Of a DNA stretch of 32,339 nt, positions 15,867 through 23,751 are shown piece by piece; positions within the stretch are counted from its first letter, which is position 1, and each line of letters starts with the position of its first letter. The translations under genes and the position numbers were made by a program. The notes under the pieces were generated by a model. It did not search any database. It saw only the letters and a program-made list of their open reading frames with translations, and was not told the DNA's origin. The stretch spans positions 1-32,339 of the forward strand of contig JABFXN010000235.1 of the NCBI GenBank assembly GCA_013361705.1, given 5' to 3'. This stretch comes from Acidobacteriaceae bacterium (GTDB taxonomy: Bacteria; Acidobacteriota; Terriglobia; Terriglobales; Acidobacteriaceae).

Positions 15867-15898
15867 TTGCAGGGACATTGATCTTCCATGTCCTGCAA
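15867..15898 (+). terminator. Stem-loop after dapA
   Basis: TTGCAGGGACAT pairs with ATGTCCTGCAA (one bulged G) around a 9-base loop, 15 bases after the stop. There is no T-run. The rest of the roughly 170-bp gap before the receiver gene also holds the dyad at 15937-15956. Confidence 0.45.
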
Positions 15899-15936
15899 CG
15901 GGCAAACTTCTACAGCTCAACAGCGTCAGAGTAACG

Positions 15937-15956
15937 GGTCCTGTACACAGGGGACC
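15937..15956. other. Small inverted repeat upstream of the receiver gene
   Basis: GGTCCTGTACACAGGGGACC is an imperfect dyad (GGTCC/GGACC outside, CCTGT/ACAGG inside). It lies about 65 bases before the receiver gene and could be an operator or a hairpin. No regulator can be named. Confidence 0.3.
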
Positions 15957-16020
15957 GGCCGGGCAATTTACAGCCGATTCACTTTACGCACGTTTCACCT
16001 GAGTACGAGAAGTTGCTGTC

Positions 16021-16446
16021 ATGAATTCGCAGTTCCCGCATCGCACCATCCTGCTCGTCGACGATGACCCTGATATCCGGTCGCTCTACAAAGCGTTCCT
16101 GCGGCATGCAGGTTACGCGGTATTGAGTTGCCATAATGCGCAGCGCGCGGCGGAAGTCTTTGCCAGCCGGCCAAACGTCGATCTTTTGCTGACCGATATT
16201 CACATGCCCGAGAACTCCGGCGTGGAATTGGCACAGACACTCACGGCGGCAAAGCCCGAGATGCCTGTCATCCTGATCAGCGGCGAAGACCTGGGCCAGA
16301 GCCGGGCCGCGGAGATTATTTCCCGATCCTGGCGTTTTGTACAGAAACCTGTCAGCCTGCCTTATCTGCTGGATCTTATCCACACACTGCTGACGCCGTC
16401 GTTGAGCCGGCGGGGGTACAACCCTGGCTTACCCGTCCCGGCCTGA
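16021..16446 (+). CDS. Stand-alone response-regulator receiver protein
   Basis: The 141-residue protein is a single REC domain: acidic DDD at 14-16, phosphoacceptor D59 in LLLTDIHMP, S87 in ILISGED and K109 in VQKPV. No output domain follows; the last 20 residues are a short basic, Pro-containing tail. Such proteins relay phosphate or bind partners directly. No histidine kinase is adjacent. GAGAAG lies 8 bases before the ATG. The next gene is convergent, 15 bases away. Confidence 0.93.
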   Translation: MNSQFPHRTILLVDDDPDIRSLYKAFLRHAGYAVLSCHNAQRAAEVFASRPNVDLLLTDIHMPENSGVELAQTLTAAKPEMPVILISGEDLGQSRAAEIISRSWRFVQKPVSLPYLLDLIHTLLTPSLSRRGYNPGLPVPA

Positions 16447-16461
16447 GTCTGAGGGCGTGCC

Positions 16462-17349
16462 CTAGTGCAGTATCCCGATGGTGTGAAGCCACGTTGTGAC
16501 CAACGAAGGCCATTTCACAATCGGTAGCCCGTTTGCGCGCATGCCGTAGCCGTGCCCGCCTTCGGCATAAACGTGTAGCTCGGCTTTGACCTTGGCCTCC
16601 TTCAGGGCCTGGAAGTACACCAGCACATTCTCTTCGTGCACTGGGTCGTCTTCCGCCTGCAGCAGAAAGGTGGGCGGCGTCTCCGAAGTCGGCTTAACAC
16701 CTTCGTCGATCTGTTTCAGACTCGCATCGGTCAGGTACGCCGGATAGATCAGAACCGTAAAGTCGGGCCTGGCACTCACAGACGCCTCGTCGGCAGGCTC
16801 ATCGGCACGCTTGAAGTCAGCATGATTACTAAGCACCGCGGCAAGATGACCACCCGCCGAAAAACCCAGAACGCCAACCTGTGAGGGATTGATGCCCCAC
16901 TCGGCCGCATGCATTCTTGTAAGGCGAACCGCCTTCTGGGCATCCTCCAGGTCGATGGTGCTGGCAGGGTAATGCTCTTTCACAGGTACGCGGTATTTCA
17001 CGAGAACACACGCGATGCCTTCCGCATTGAGCCAGTCGCAGACCTCGGTTCCTTCAAGATCCTGAGCAAGGATGCGATACCCGCCCCCTGGGAAGACAAC
17101 CACGGCTGCCCCCGTACGCTTTTCCTTCGCAGGCTGATAGAGAGCCAACGAGGGTTGTTCGATGTTGCTCAATTTTGAGACCGAATGGCGACCAACCAGC
17201 TTGTCCGTTGGCTTCATGGTCTCGACTTCGGCGCCCGGAGCCCACGGTTCCGGCGTTCCGCTGGGCCACAGCGGCAAAGTGACAACCTGCGCTTGTGAAG
17301 ACAATGCGACGAAAAGTAGAGAAGAGGAGAGAACCAGGAAGGATCGCAC
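16462..17349 (-). CDS. Secreted alpha/beta-hydrolase (esterase/acetyl xylan esterase-like)
   Basis: The 295-residue protein has a signal peptide ([20 protein letters not shown]). The mature part shows the oxyanion motif [10 protein letters not shown], the nucleophile elbow [12 protein letters not shown], a late Asp in [13 protein letters not shown] and His in EGGHGYGM. These are the catalytic parts of the BD-FAE/Axe-type esterases that act on acylated sugars or xylan side groups outside the cytoplasm. The exact substrate is not shown. It stands alone, convergent with the receiver gene and divergent from dapD. Confidence 0.9.
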   Translation of the reverse strand: MRSFLVLSSSLLFVALSSQAQVVTLPLWPSGTPEPWAPGAEVETMKPTDKLVGRHSVSKLSNIEQPSLALYQPAKEKRTGAAVVVFPGGGYRILAQDLEGTEVCDWLNAEGIACVLVKYRVPVKEHYPASTIDLEDAQKAVRLTRMHAAEWGINPSQVGVLGFSAGGHLAAVLSNHADFKRADEPADEASVSARPDFTVLIYPAYLTDASLKQIDEGVKPTSETPPTFLLQAEDDPVHEENVLVYFQALKEAKVKAELHVYAEGGHGYGMRANGLPIVKWPSLVTTWLHTIGILH

Positions 17350-17399
17350 GAACGCATTTTACGCTGTGAATGGAATTCGCCTACGGGACAGCCATCACC

Positions 17400-17405
17400 T
17401 ACACT
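17400..17405 (+). promoter_or_regulatory. Candidate -10 hexamer for dapD
   Basis: TACACT lies 31 bases before the dapD start, at a distance that leaves room for the strong Shine-Dalgarno site. A weak -35 (TTCGCC) is 18 bases upstream. Confidence 0.35.
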
Positions 17406-17422
17406 GAAGACATACGCCTTTC

Positions 17423-17430
17423 AAGGAGAT
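17423..17430 (+). promoter_or_regulatory. Strong Shine-Dalgarno site deciding a TTG start for dapD
   Basis: AAGGAGAT ends 6 bases before TTG 17437. It is the strongest ribosome-binding site in the window and supports TTG as the real start. Confidence 0.8.
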
Positions 17431-17436
17431 AGCTTT

Positions 17437-18282
17437 TTGAGCATTACCCTCGAGCAGACCATTGAACATCACTTCGCCTCCGGAGCCGCAGCGATCGGTA
17501 ATCCCGATGCTGAAAAGGCTTTCCTGGAGCTCCGCGGTCAACTCGAAGCCGGTATGCTGCGCTCAGCTTCTCCCGATGCCGCCTCGTCCATCGGCTGGAC
17601 GGTCAACGCATGGGTCAAACGCGGCATCCTGTTGGGTTTCCGCATCGGCCAGCTCGAAGACCAGTCCTGCGGCCGTCTGAGTTTTATTGATAAAGCCACC
17701 TATCCGGCACGCACCTTTACCCCGGAACAGGGCGTCCGCGTTGTACCCGGCGGTTCGTCGGTACGCAGCGGAGCCTATCTCGCCAAGGGTGTGGTGATGA
17801 TGCCTCCCGCCTATGTGAACGTTGGTGCGTATGTGGATGAAGGCACTATGGTGGATTCCCACGCCCTGGTAGGCTCCTGCGCACAGATCGGCAAGCGCGT
17901 CCACCTCTCAGCGGCATGCCAGATCGGAGGCGTGCTGGAACCCGTAAATGCTTCGCCTGTGATCATCGAAGATGATGTTCTGGTAGGTGGCAATACAGGT
18001 GTCTATGAAGGGACAATTGTTCGTTCAAAAGCAGTATTGGCGGCAGGTACAGTGTTGACGCGTGGGACTCCGGTGTATGACACGGTGAATGGAACCGTTC
18101 TGAAGGCGACGGCGGACCAACCGCTCGTTATTCCGTCAGGTGCGGTTGTGGTTCCCGGTGCGCGTGCTGTTACCAAAGGAAAAGGAACTGAGTGGGGGCT
18201 TTCCGTCTACACCCCGATCATTGTGAAGTACCGCGACGAGAAGACTGATCTCTCGACGGCACTCGAAGACTTGCTGCGTTAG
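17437..18282 (+). CDS. dapD: Tetrahydrodipicolinate N-succinyltransferase
   Basis: The 281-residue enzyme transfers succinyl from succinyl-CoA to tetrahydrodipicolinate. It shows the N-terminal helical domain and a left-handed beta-helix of hexapeptide repeats from about residue 110 ([56 protein letters not shown]). Length is normal for the family. Its presence implies the succinylase branch; dapC and dapE are not in the window. Translation starts at TTG. The stop TAG (18280-18282) is made from a TA and the first G of palindromic repeat copy 2; without the repeat it would still be TAG. Confidence 0.95.
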   Translation: MSITLEQTIEHHFASGAAAIGNPDAEKAFLELRGQLEAGMLRSASPDAASSIGWTVNAWVKRGILLGFRIGQLEDQSCGRLSFIDKATYPARTFTPEQGVRVVPGGSSVRSGAYLAKGVVMMPPAYVNVGAYVDEGTMVDSHALVGSCAQIGKRVHLSAACQIGGVLEPVNASPVIIEDDVLVGGNTGVYEGTIVRSKAVLAAGTVLTRGTPVYDTVNGTVLKATADQPLVIPSGAVVVPGARAVTKGKGTEWGLSVYTPIIVKYRDEKTDLSTALEDLLR

Positions 18283-18395
18283 AGCATTTTTTCTGTAGGA
18301 GTAATGTAGGGTTTCCGCATCTATGGGCATTTTCCGCAATGAAAACGCCGCTGCACTCACCTTCCGGGATACCCGGCAACAGGAAAAATGCTCTA
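18280..18395 (-). repeat. Palindromic TA-flanked repeat, copy 2 (inverted)
   Basis: The 112-bp element between TA dinucleotides is the reverse complement in orientation of the copies at 2130 and 27912. The ends are GAGCATTTTTTCTGT and ACAGGAAAAATGCTC. The inner hairpin GGCATTTTC/GAAAACGCC (18326-18349) has loop CGCAAT. A further small hairpin is TCCGGGATACCCGG. With one TA the length is 114, a multiple of three. It lies between dapD and RNase J, overlapping the dapD stop codon. Confidence 0.85.
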
Positions 18396-18408
18396 GCATG
18401 AAGATTTG

Positions 18409-20076
18409 ATGAGTCTCGACAAGCTGCATATCATCCCGCTCGGCGGCCTTGGCGAATTTGGCATGAACTGCTGTGCCATTCGCTATGGCGACCACATTCT
18501 CGTTATCGATGCCGGACTCATGTTTCCGGACGAGGAACTCTTAGGTGTCGACATCGTCGTGCCCGATATTGGGTACCTGGTCGAGAACCGCGAGAAGGTC
18601 AAAGCCATTCTGCTGACACATGGTCACGAAGACCACATTGGCGGCCTTCCGTGGATTTTGACCGAACTGCGGGACGTCCCCGTCTACGGCACCGAGTTCA
18701 CCCTCGCCTATGTCGAAGGCAAGCTGGAAGAGCACAAGCTGCTGGACGACACCGAGATGCTGGAGATGATTCCCGGCGAACAGTTTCAGGTCGGACCGTT
18801 CCGGATTCAGCCAATCCGGGTAACGCACTCCCTCGTGGACTGCGTCTCCCTGGCGATCCATACACCGGTGGGGACGATCCTGCATACAGGAGACTTCAAA
18901 GTCGACCTGGCTTCGCCGGACGGCCATCCCTTCGACCTGCAGGCATTTGCCGAGCTGGGACGGAACGGTGGCGTGCTCGCTCTCCTGCAGGATTCGACCA
19001 ACGTCGATCGGCCAGGACACACGCCGAGCGAGCTGGCCGTAAAGCCGCGGTTGGACGAGATCTTCGGACGGACAAAGAAAAGGCTCTTCTTCTCCTGCTT
19101 TTCCTCCTCGATCCACAGGCTGAAGCTGGCCTTCGAGCTGGCAGACAAACATGACCGCAAGGTGGCCGTCATCGGCCGGTCGCTGGACAACTCCACCGAG
19201 ATTGCCACCGACCTCGGATATATCGATATACCGTCTGGCATTTTGATCAATGGCGGGCAGATCAGAGACTATCCACCGGAGAAAGTTTGTGTCCTGATCT
19301 CCGGCACCCAGGGCGAGCCGATGTCGGCCCTTTCCCGCGCCGCCGTGGATAACCACAAGCACGCGCGGATTGAGCCCGGCGACACAGTTCTGCTCTCGAG
19401 CCGTATTATTCCCGGCAACGAAAAAGGCATCTTCCGCATGATCGATCACCTCGTGCGCCGGGATGCAAACGTGATCTTCGACGATGGCACCCAGGGAATC
19501 ATCCATGTGAGCGGACATGGCAGCCAGGAAGAGCTTCGCCTGATGATCAACCTGGTGAGGCCGAAGTACTTCATCCCTGTGCACGGTGACTATCGACATC
19601 TGAAGCGCCACGCGGAGCTTGCTGCATCGACCGGAATTCCGAAGCAAACCTTCCTGCTGGAAGACGGTGACGTGCTGGAACTGACGCGCGACTCAGCCAC
19701 CCGCAAGGACAAAGTACAGGCGGGCAGAATTCTGATCGATGACGGATCGACGGCAGATGTCGTGGACGATCTGGTTATCCGCGATCGCCGTCACCTTTCG
19801 GAGGCGGGCCTTTTGCTGCCGATCCTCGCCATCAACAAGCTGACCGGCCTGGTGGAAGGCGCGCCGGAGATCATTGCTCGCGGCTTCGCGGTGCCTGATC
19901 CGGCCATCCTGACCGAGGCGCGACAGGTGATCGCGCGTACCCTGGATGCCTCCTCCAACGAAGAAAAGGGCGACTACGGCGTGATCAAGGAGAAGATCCG
20001 GACGGACCTGAAGCGCTACATCCAGAAGAATACGAGCCGGCGGCCGCTGATCATGCCGGTGATTCTGGAGATCTAG
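18409..20076 (+). CDS. rnj: Ribonuclease J
   Basis: The 555-residue protein is an RNase J: a metallo-beta-lactamase/beta-CASP nuclease with 5'-3' exo- and endonuclease activity in mRNA decay and rRNA processing. The metal motif HGHEDHIGG is at residues 71-79, followed by THSLVDC, HTGDFKVD, and the beta-CASP part with FFSCFSSSIHRL. The late motifs HVSGHGSQEEL and PVHGDYRHL and a C-terminal domain complete it. ATG 18409 is chosen over TTG 18406. The start lies 14 bases after the palindromic repeat; no clear Shine-Dalgarno is present, only GAAG, and TAGCAT at the repeat edge is -10-like. Confidence 0.96.
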   Translation: MSLDKLHIIPLGGLGEFGMNCCAIRYGDHILVIDAGLMFPDEELLGVDIVVPDIGYLVENREKVKAILLTHGHEDHIGGLPWILTELRDVPVYGTEFTLAYVEGKLEEHKLLDDTEMLEMIPGEQFQVGPFRIQPIRVTHSLVDCVSLAIHTPVGTILHTGDFKVDLASPDGHPFDLQAFAELGRNGGVLALLQDSTNVDRPGHTPSELAVKPRLDEIFGRTKKRLFFSCFSSSIHRLKLAFELADKHDRKVAVIGRSLDNSTEIATDLGYIDIPSGILINGGQIRDYPPEKVCVLISGTQGEPMSALSRAAVDNHKHARIEPGDTVLLSSRIIPGNEKGIFRMIDHLVRRDANVIFDDGTQGIIHVSGHGSQEELRLMINLVRPKYFIPVHGDYRHLKRHAELAASTGIPKQTFLLEDGDVLELTRDSATRKDKVQAGRILIDDGSTADVVDDLVIRDRRHLSEAGLLLPILAINKLTGLVEGAPEIIARGFAVPDPAILTEARQVIARTLDASSNEEKGDYGVIKEKIRTDLKRYIQKNTSRRPLIMPVILEI

Positions 20077-20160
20077 AGTCCAGAATGGTGCTCCCAGGGT
20101 AGCCAGGTAGGTTCCCCGGATGGTGATTTCCGGCCCGGATTCCAACCCTAAGCGAGGACA

Positions 20161-20259
20161 ATGAAAGGTACTTCCGCGCGCTTTTTGCGCGGAAGCGGTC
20201 CCCATTTGTTCCGAGGTGTCGATGAAGCCACTCCGTTTTGTTACAACGCCTACGCGTAA
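20161..20259 (+). CDS. Possible 32-codon leader ORF overlapping the ftsK start
   Basis: ATG 20161 is preceded by GCGAGGACA, a good Shine-Dalgarno with 3-base spacing. The frame encodes 32 residues rich in Arg and Gly (MKGTSARFLRGSG start) and ends at 20259, inside ftsK in a different frame. It might couple or tune ftsK translation. It could equally be chance, since it has no homologue I know. Confidence 0.3.
   Translation: MKGTSARFLRGSGPHLFRGVDEATPFCYNAYA
20171..20195 (+). other. Stem-loop in the ftsK leader
   Basis: CTTCCGCGC pairs with GCGCGGAAG (9 bp, perfect) around a GCTTTTT loop, 26 bases before the ftsK ATG. It may terminate RNase J readthrough weakly or act in translation control. 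The gap 20077-20221 contains nothing else I recognise except the possible leader ORF. Confidence 0.45.
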
Positions 20260-22846
20260 TCGCCGCCTGAACGAGCTGATTGGCTTGGCCGTGCTGGTGG
20301 GGGGTGGTCTGCTGGCGCTGGCGCTGGTCAGTTACACGCCGACTGATCCCTCTTGGAACACCGTGGGGGGCTACGCCACAGGGCGTCCTGCACATAACTG
20401 GACAGGCATTGTCGGCGCTTTTATCAGTGACGCCACATTGCAGCTTCTCGGCATCGCGGCCTTCGCGGTTCCGCTCTCGCTCATGCGACTGGGCTACTGC
20501 TGGATAAGGTCGCGGCCCGCGGGGTCGCCTGTCGCCAAATTCGCAGGCCTGGCAATCTGGATCTTCTTCGGTCCGGCCATGTTCGCTCTGCTTCCGGGAC
20601 ATATGCTCTGGCGCAGCACATTGCCGATTGAAGGCGTAGAAGGCCGCCTGATGGCCGACGCCATCATTGCCCTGCTGAACTTCCCTGGCGCATGCATCGT
20701 CGTCGCCCTGATGGTGGTGATGGCCATCTATCTTTCCACGACCTTCACCTTCAATACAGCGCGTGAATGGGCGACCGCCCGCTTCGCCTTCCTGCAGGCG
20801 ATGCAGGATCGCTGGCGCAACTGGCGGGGCGCCCGTGCCTCCCGGGCGGACCGGGCGATTGCGGAGTACGAGAGCAAGCGCGAACGCGCCCTGGAGCGCG
20901 ACCGCCGCAGCCAGGAAAAGGCCGACCGCAAGGCGCAGAAGGCCACTGCCGCCGAAAGCACCTCCCTGCTCAGCAGCCTGTTCGGCTGGTGGGGCCGGAA
21001 GAAGGCACAGCCGCAGCCTCTGGGCGAGCGGGACAACGCCGATCCGGTGGAGGCGGAAGCGTCACCGGCGCCCTCTGTCTGGGCGAAAGTGCCGCGCACT
21101 ATGGTCGATGCCCCAGCCGAGACCGGAGACCCGGCGTTACCCGCCGCTTATGCCGCCGCTGCCGAGGAACGCCTCCACCAGGCGACCATCGAAGAGCCTA
21201 CTCCGGAGTGGGCACACCATCCAGCACAGGCTGAGCCGGAAACGCCTCGTAAGGTCGTCAACTTCCCCGCCCCAGTTGCCCCGGCCGCTCAGCAGACTGA
21301 GACCGAGGAAAAAGAGATCTCTTTTGGAAAGCGTGCGGACGAGAAGTTGAAGACCGTCACCCTGACCGCCAAGAGCGTGCATGGCTACAAGCTGCCGCCC
21401 TCGAGCCTGCTGCACCGCAGCGAGGAGCCAACCATCGTGCGAGAAGAGGCTCTTCGCGAAGAGGCCCGCACGCTGGTCGAGAAGTGTGCTGAGTTCGACG
21501 TCCACGGTCAGGTCACACAGATCAACCCCGGGCCAGTAGTTACGACCTTCGAGTTTCGTCCGGAAGCCGGTGTTAAGTATTCGCGCGTTACGGGCCTTGC
21601 CGATGACCTCTGCCTGGCTATGGCAGCCGAAAGCATCCTGATCGAACGCATGGCGGGTAAGAGCACCGTCGGTATCCAGGTGCCGAACAGCGAACGAGAG
21701 ACCATCTGGCTGCGTGACGTTGTGGAGAGCGAACACTTTGCCAATACCAAGTCGCGGCTGGCGATCGCCATGGGCAAGGACATCAATGGCCGCATCGTCA
21801 CAGCCGACCTTGCCTCCATGCCTCACGTTCTGATCGCCGGCTCTACCGGTTCAGGTAAGTCAGTGGCGATCAATGCCATGATCATGAGCGTGCTCTTCAA
21901 GGCGACACCGGAACAGGTGCGCATGATCCTGGTCGATCCGAAGCGAGTGGAACTGGGGATGTACGAGGGCATTCCGCATCTGTTCACGCCTATCATCACG
22001 GAGCCCAAGCTCGCGGCGAATGCGCTGAGGAATGCGGTCCGCGAGATGGAACGCCGGCTGAAGCTGCTCGCCTCCAAGCACGTCCGCAATATCGACCAGT
22101 ACAACAAGCTCTTTGAAAGCGGCACGCCGTCGATGTTTGAGGACGATGAAGAGCAGCAGCCTCTGCCGTACATCATGATCATCATCGACGAGCTCGCCGA
22201 CCTGATGATGCTGGATAAGGCAAACGTCGAAGAGGCCATTACCCGCCTGGCGCAGATGGCGCGCGCTGTTGGTATTCACCTGGTGCTGGCGACGCAGCGT
22301 CCTTCGGTCGACGTCATCACCGGCCTGATCAAGGCAAACGTGCCTACGCGTATGAGCTTCCGTCTGGCGACCAAGGTGGACTCGCGCACCATCATCGATT
22401 CCAACGGCGCTGAGAGTCTGCTGGGACGCGGCGACATGCTCTTTCTGCCGCCAGGAACCTCGCGTCTCCAGCGCGTCCATGCTCCATTTGTGACCGAGAA
22501 GGAGATCGCCGCCGTTACCGACTTCTGGAAACAACAGGGTGAGGCTGAGTACGTCCAGGGCTTCCTGGAAGGTCCAAAGGATGATAAAGGCCGCGACTTG
22601 GACGCGATGGATGGCGACGATACGAGCGATGAGCTCTTCGACGATGCTGTAAAGCTGGTCTTCGAATTCGGCAAGGCATCGACGAGTCTGCTGCAGCGTC
22701 GTCTGCGTATCGGATACGGACGCGCAGCGCATTTGATCGACATGATGGAGCGGGATGGTTTGGTAGGTCCTGCTGAAGGATCCAAGCCACGGGAGATTCT
22801 CAAGAGCGCTGACTGGCTGCGCGAGACGGATCCCGCGATGCGTTGA
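20222..22846 (+). CDS. ftsK: DNA translocase FtsK
   Basis: The 874-residue protein has about four membrane segments in residues 15-185, a charged and Pro/Ala-rich linker to about 370, and the motor domain. Walker A is GSTGSGKS (540-547) and Walker B IIIDELADLMM (D656, E657). The RPSVDVITGLIKAN segment is typical of FtsK/SpoIIIE. The C-terminal gamma winged helix (FGKASTSLLQRRLRIGYGRA) reads KOPS/SRS-type DNA signals. It moves chromosome termini through the division septum. ATG 20222 has GAGG six bases upstream; GTG 20216 is in frame but overlaps that site. A strong terminator follows. Confidence 0.96.
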   Translation: MKPLRFVTTPTRNRRLNELIGLAVLVGGGLLALALVSYTPTDPSWNTVGGYATGRPAHNWTGIVGAFISDATLQLLGIAAFAVPLSLMRLGYCWIRSRPAGSPVAKFAGLAIWIFFGPAMFALLPGHMLWRSTLPIEGVEGRLMADAIIALLNFPGACIVVALMVVMAIYLSTTFTFNTAREWATARFAFLQAMQDRWRNWRGARASRADRAIAEYESKRERALERDRRSQEKADRKAQKATAAESTSLLSSLFGWWGRKKAQPQPLGERDNADPVEAEASPAPSVWAKVPRTMVDAPAETGDPALPAAYAAAAEERLHQATIEEPTPEWAHHPAQAEPETPRKVVNFPAPVAPAAQQTETEEKEISFGKRADEKLKTVTLTAKSVHGYKLPPSSLLHRSEEPTIVREEALREEARTLVEKCAEFDVHGQVTQINPGPVVTTFEFRPEAGVKYSRVTGLADDLCLAMAAESILIERMAGKSTVGIQVPNSERETIWLRDVVESEHFANTKSRLAIAMGKDINGRIVTADLASMPHVLIAGSTGSGKSVAINAMIMSVLFKATPEQVRMILVDPKRVELGMYEGIPHLFTPIITEPKLAANALRNAVREMERRLKLLASKHVRNIDQYNKLFESGTPSMFEDDEEQQPLPYIMIIIDELADLMMLDKANVEEAITRLAQMARAVGIHLVLATQRPSVDVITGLIKANVPTRMSFRLATKVDSRTIIDSNGAESLLGRGDMLFLPPGTSRLQRVHAPFVTEKEIAAVTDFWKQQGEAEYVQGFLEGPKDDKGRDLDAMDGDDTSDELFDDAVKLVFEFGKASTSLLQRRLRIGYGRAAHLIDMMERDGLVGPAEGSKPREILKSADWLRETDPAMR

Positions 22847-22884
22847 TGCATGACTTCCAATTGAAGTAGTTTTTTCTTACAGAT

Positions 22885-22919
22885 AGATACGGAACGGCTC
22901 GCCGTTCCGTATCTGCTTT
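22885..22919 (+). terminator. Intrinsic terminator of ftsK
   Basis: AGATACGGAACGG pairs perfectly with CCGTTCCGTATCT (13 bp) around a CTCG loop, followed by GCTTTTT. It starts 39 bases after the ftsK stop. Confidence 0.93.
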
Positions 22920-23026
22920 TTGGGGCAAACCTCTCCGGATCAGGTGCATCCCAGGGTGTACATGGCGCCGGTGAAATTATTTTGCCGGCGGAGATGCAGA
23001 AGTGGCTGGCAGGGGAGTAGGATTTT

Positions 23027-23064
23027 CGCGATTTCTCCTGCTTGTCGCCGGCGGAGGAGAATCG
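23027..23064 (+). promoter_or_regulatory. Structured 5' leader of the DUF2383 gene
   Basis: GCGATTTCTCCT pairs with AGGAGAATCGC (11 bp, one bulged T) around a GC-rich loop containing GCCGGCGG. An additional CGCCGG/CCGGCG hairpin lies just upstream near 22960-22990. The two fill most of the roughly 200 bases between the ftsK terminator and the gene. The AGGAG of the hairpin is not the ribosome site used (GGAGG at 23113). Function unknown; no known riboswitch recognised. Confidence 0.4.
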
Positions 23065-23123
23065 CACAGCAGCCGGCGGACCCTGCACCAGCCACAACGT
23101 CTCTAAACAAATGGAGGATACCC

Positions 23124-23591
23124 ATGGCAATGAGCGATGCTGAAAAACAGAGCCGCATGAACGACACATTGCGCGAAGTCATCCAAACCCTGATCGACGG
23201 ACAGGAGGGCTTCCAGACGCTTGGTGAACACCTGAAGGATGACATGCTACGGCGTTACTTTCTGGCGGAAAGTCTTAAGCGGGCTCGCTTCCGGGCTGAC
23301 CTCGAAAACGAATTGCATCGTGCCGGCTTCCACGATGTGAAAGAGAGTGGAACGGTGGCCGGTACGATGCGCCGGTCCTGGGGCGATCTTAAGGCCAAAC
23401 TCGGCGGCGGTGATTACACCCTGCTGGCCACAGCCGAGCAAGGCGAAGATAGCACCAAGAAGGTCTATTCCAAGGCTGTCGAGGAGGCGCTGCCGCTGCC
23501 GGTGCATAAGATGCTGAGCGAGCAGTATGCGCATATCCAAACAGCTCATGATTACGTCCGCAGTGCACGCGATCGGCGTAAAGCGGCCTAG
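23124..23591 (+). CDS. DUF2383 (PA2169-type) four-helix-bundle protein
   Basis: The 155-residue protein matches the DUF2383 family of ferritin-like four-helix proteins. Landmarks are LREVIQTLIDGQEGFQTLGE, the LRRYFLAESLKRARFRADLE helix, SGTVAGTMRRSWGDLKAKLG and a C-terminal HDYVRSARDRR. The family is often linked to stress response, though the activity is unknown. ATG 23124 is set by GGAGG six bases upstream; the frame is open further upstream but has no better start. It is flanked by terminators on both sides, so it is a single-gene unit. Confidence 0.9.
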   Translation: MAMSDAEKQSRMNDTLREVIQTLIDGQEGFQTLGEHLKDDMLRRYFLAESLKRARFRADLENELHRAGFHDVKESGTVAGTMRRSWGDLKAKLGGGDYTLLATAEQGEDSTKKVYSKAVEEALPLPVHKMLSEQYAHIQTAHDYVRSARDRRKAA

Positions 23592-23604
23592 ATTGTTTGT
23601 TACG

Positions 23605-23634
23605 ACAAAAGCGGCCCGGCTGGGTCGCTTTTGT
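23605..23634. terminator. Intrinsic terminator between convergent genes
   Basis: ACAAAAGCG pairs with CGCTTTTGT and continues inward (CC/GG with one mismatch). The stem has A-rich and T-rich sides, so it could serve both the DUF2383 gene and the convergent NtrC-type gene. Confidence 0.75.
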
Positions 23635-23679
23635 GTTTGGGAAATGTGCTGAAATCACGAAGTGTATTGCCACACAAAA

Positions 23680-23719
23680 CAGGTCCTTCGCTAACCACCC
23701 CGGACGCTCAGGATGACAA
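23680..23719. repeat. Possible dispersed intergenic repeat fragment
   Basis: The sequence reads AGGTCCTTCGCT, then CGCTCAGGATGACAAC. It resembles the fragment at 11508-11552 in layout. It lies between convergent genes; the remaining bases 23635-23751 contain no gene. Confidence 0.3.
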
Positions 23720-23751
23720 CATTTTTCGACACCAACTTCAGGGACACAATC

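Noticed and set aside
18541-19647. 368-codon open frame on the minus strand opposite RNase J
   Set aside because: It mirrors a well-conserved RNase J, has no family motif and no plausible ribosome site.
21860-22732. 290-codon open frame on the minus strand opposite the FtsK motor domain
   Set aside because: It is a shadow of the FtsK motor region with no motif of its own.
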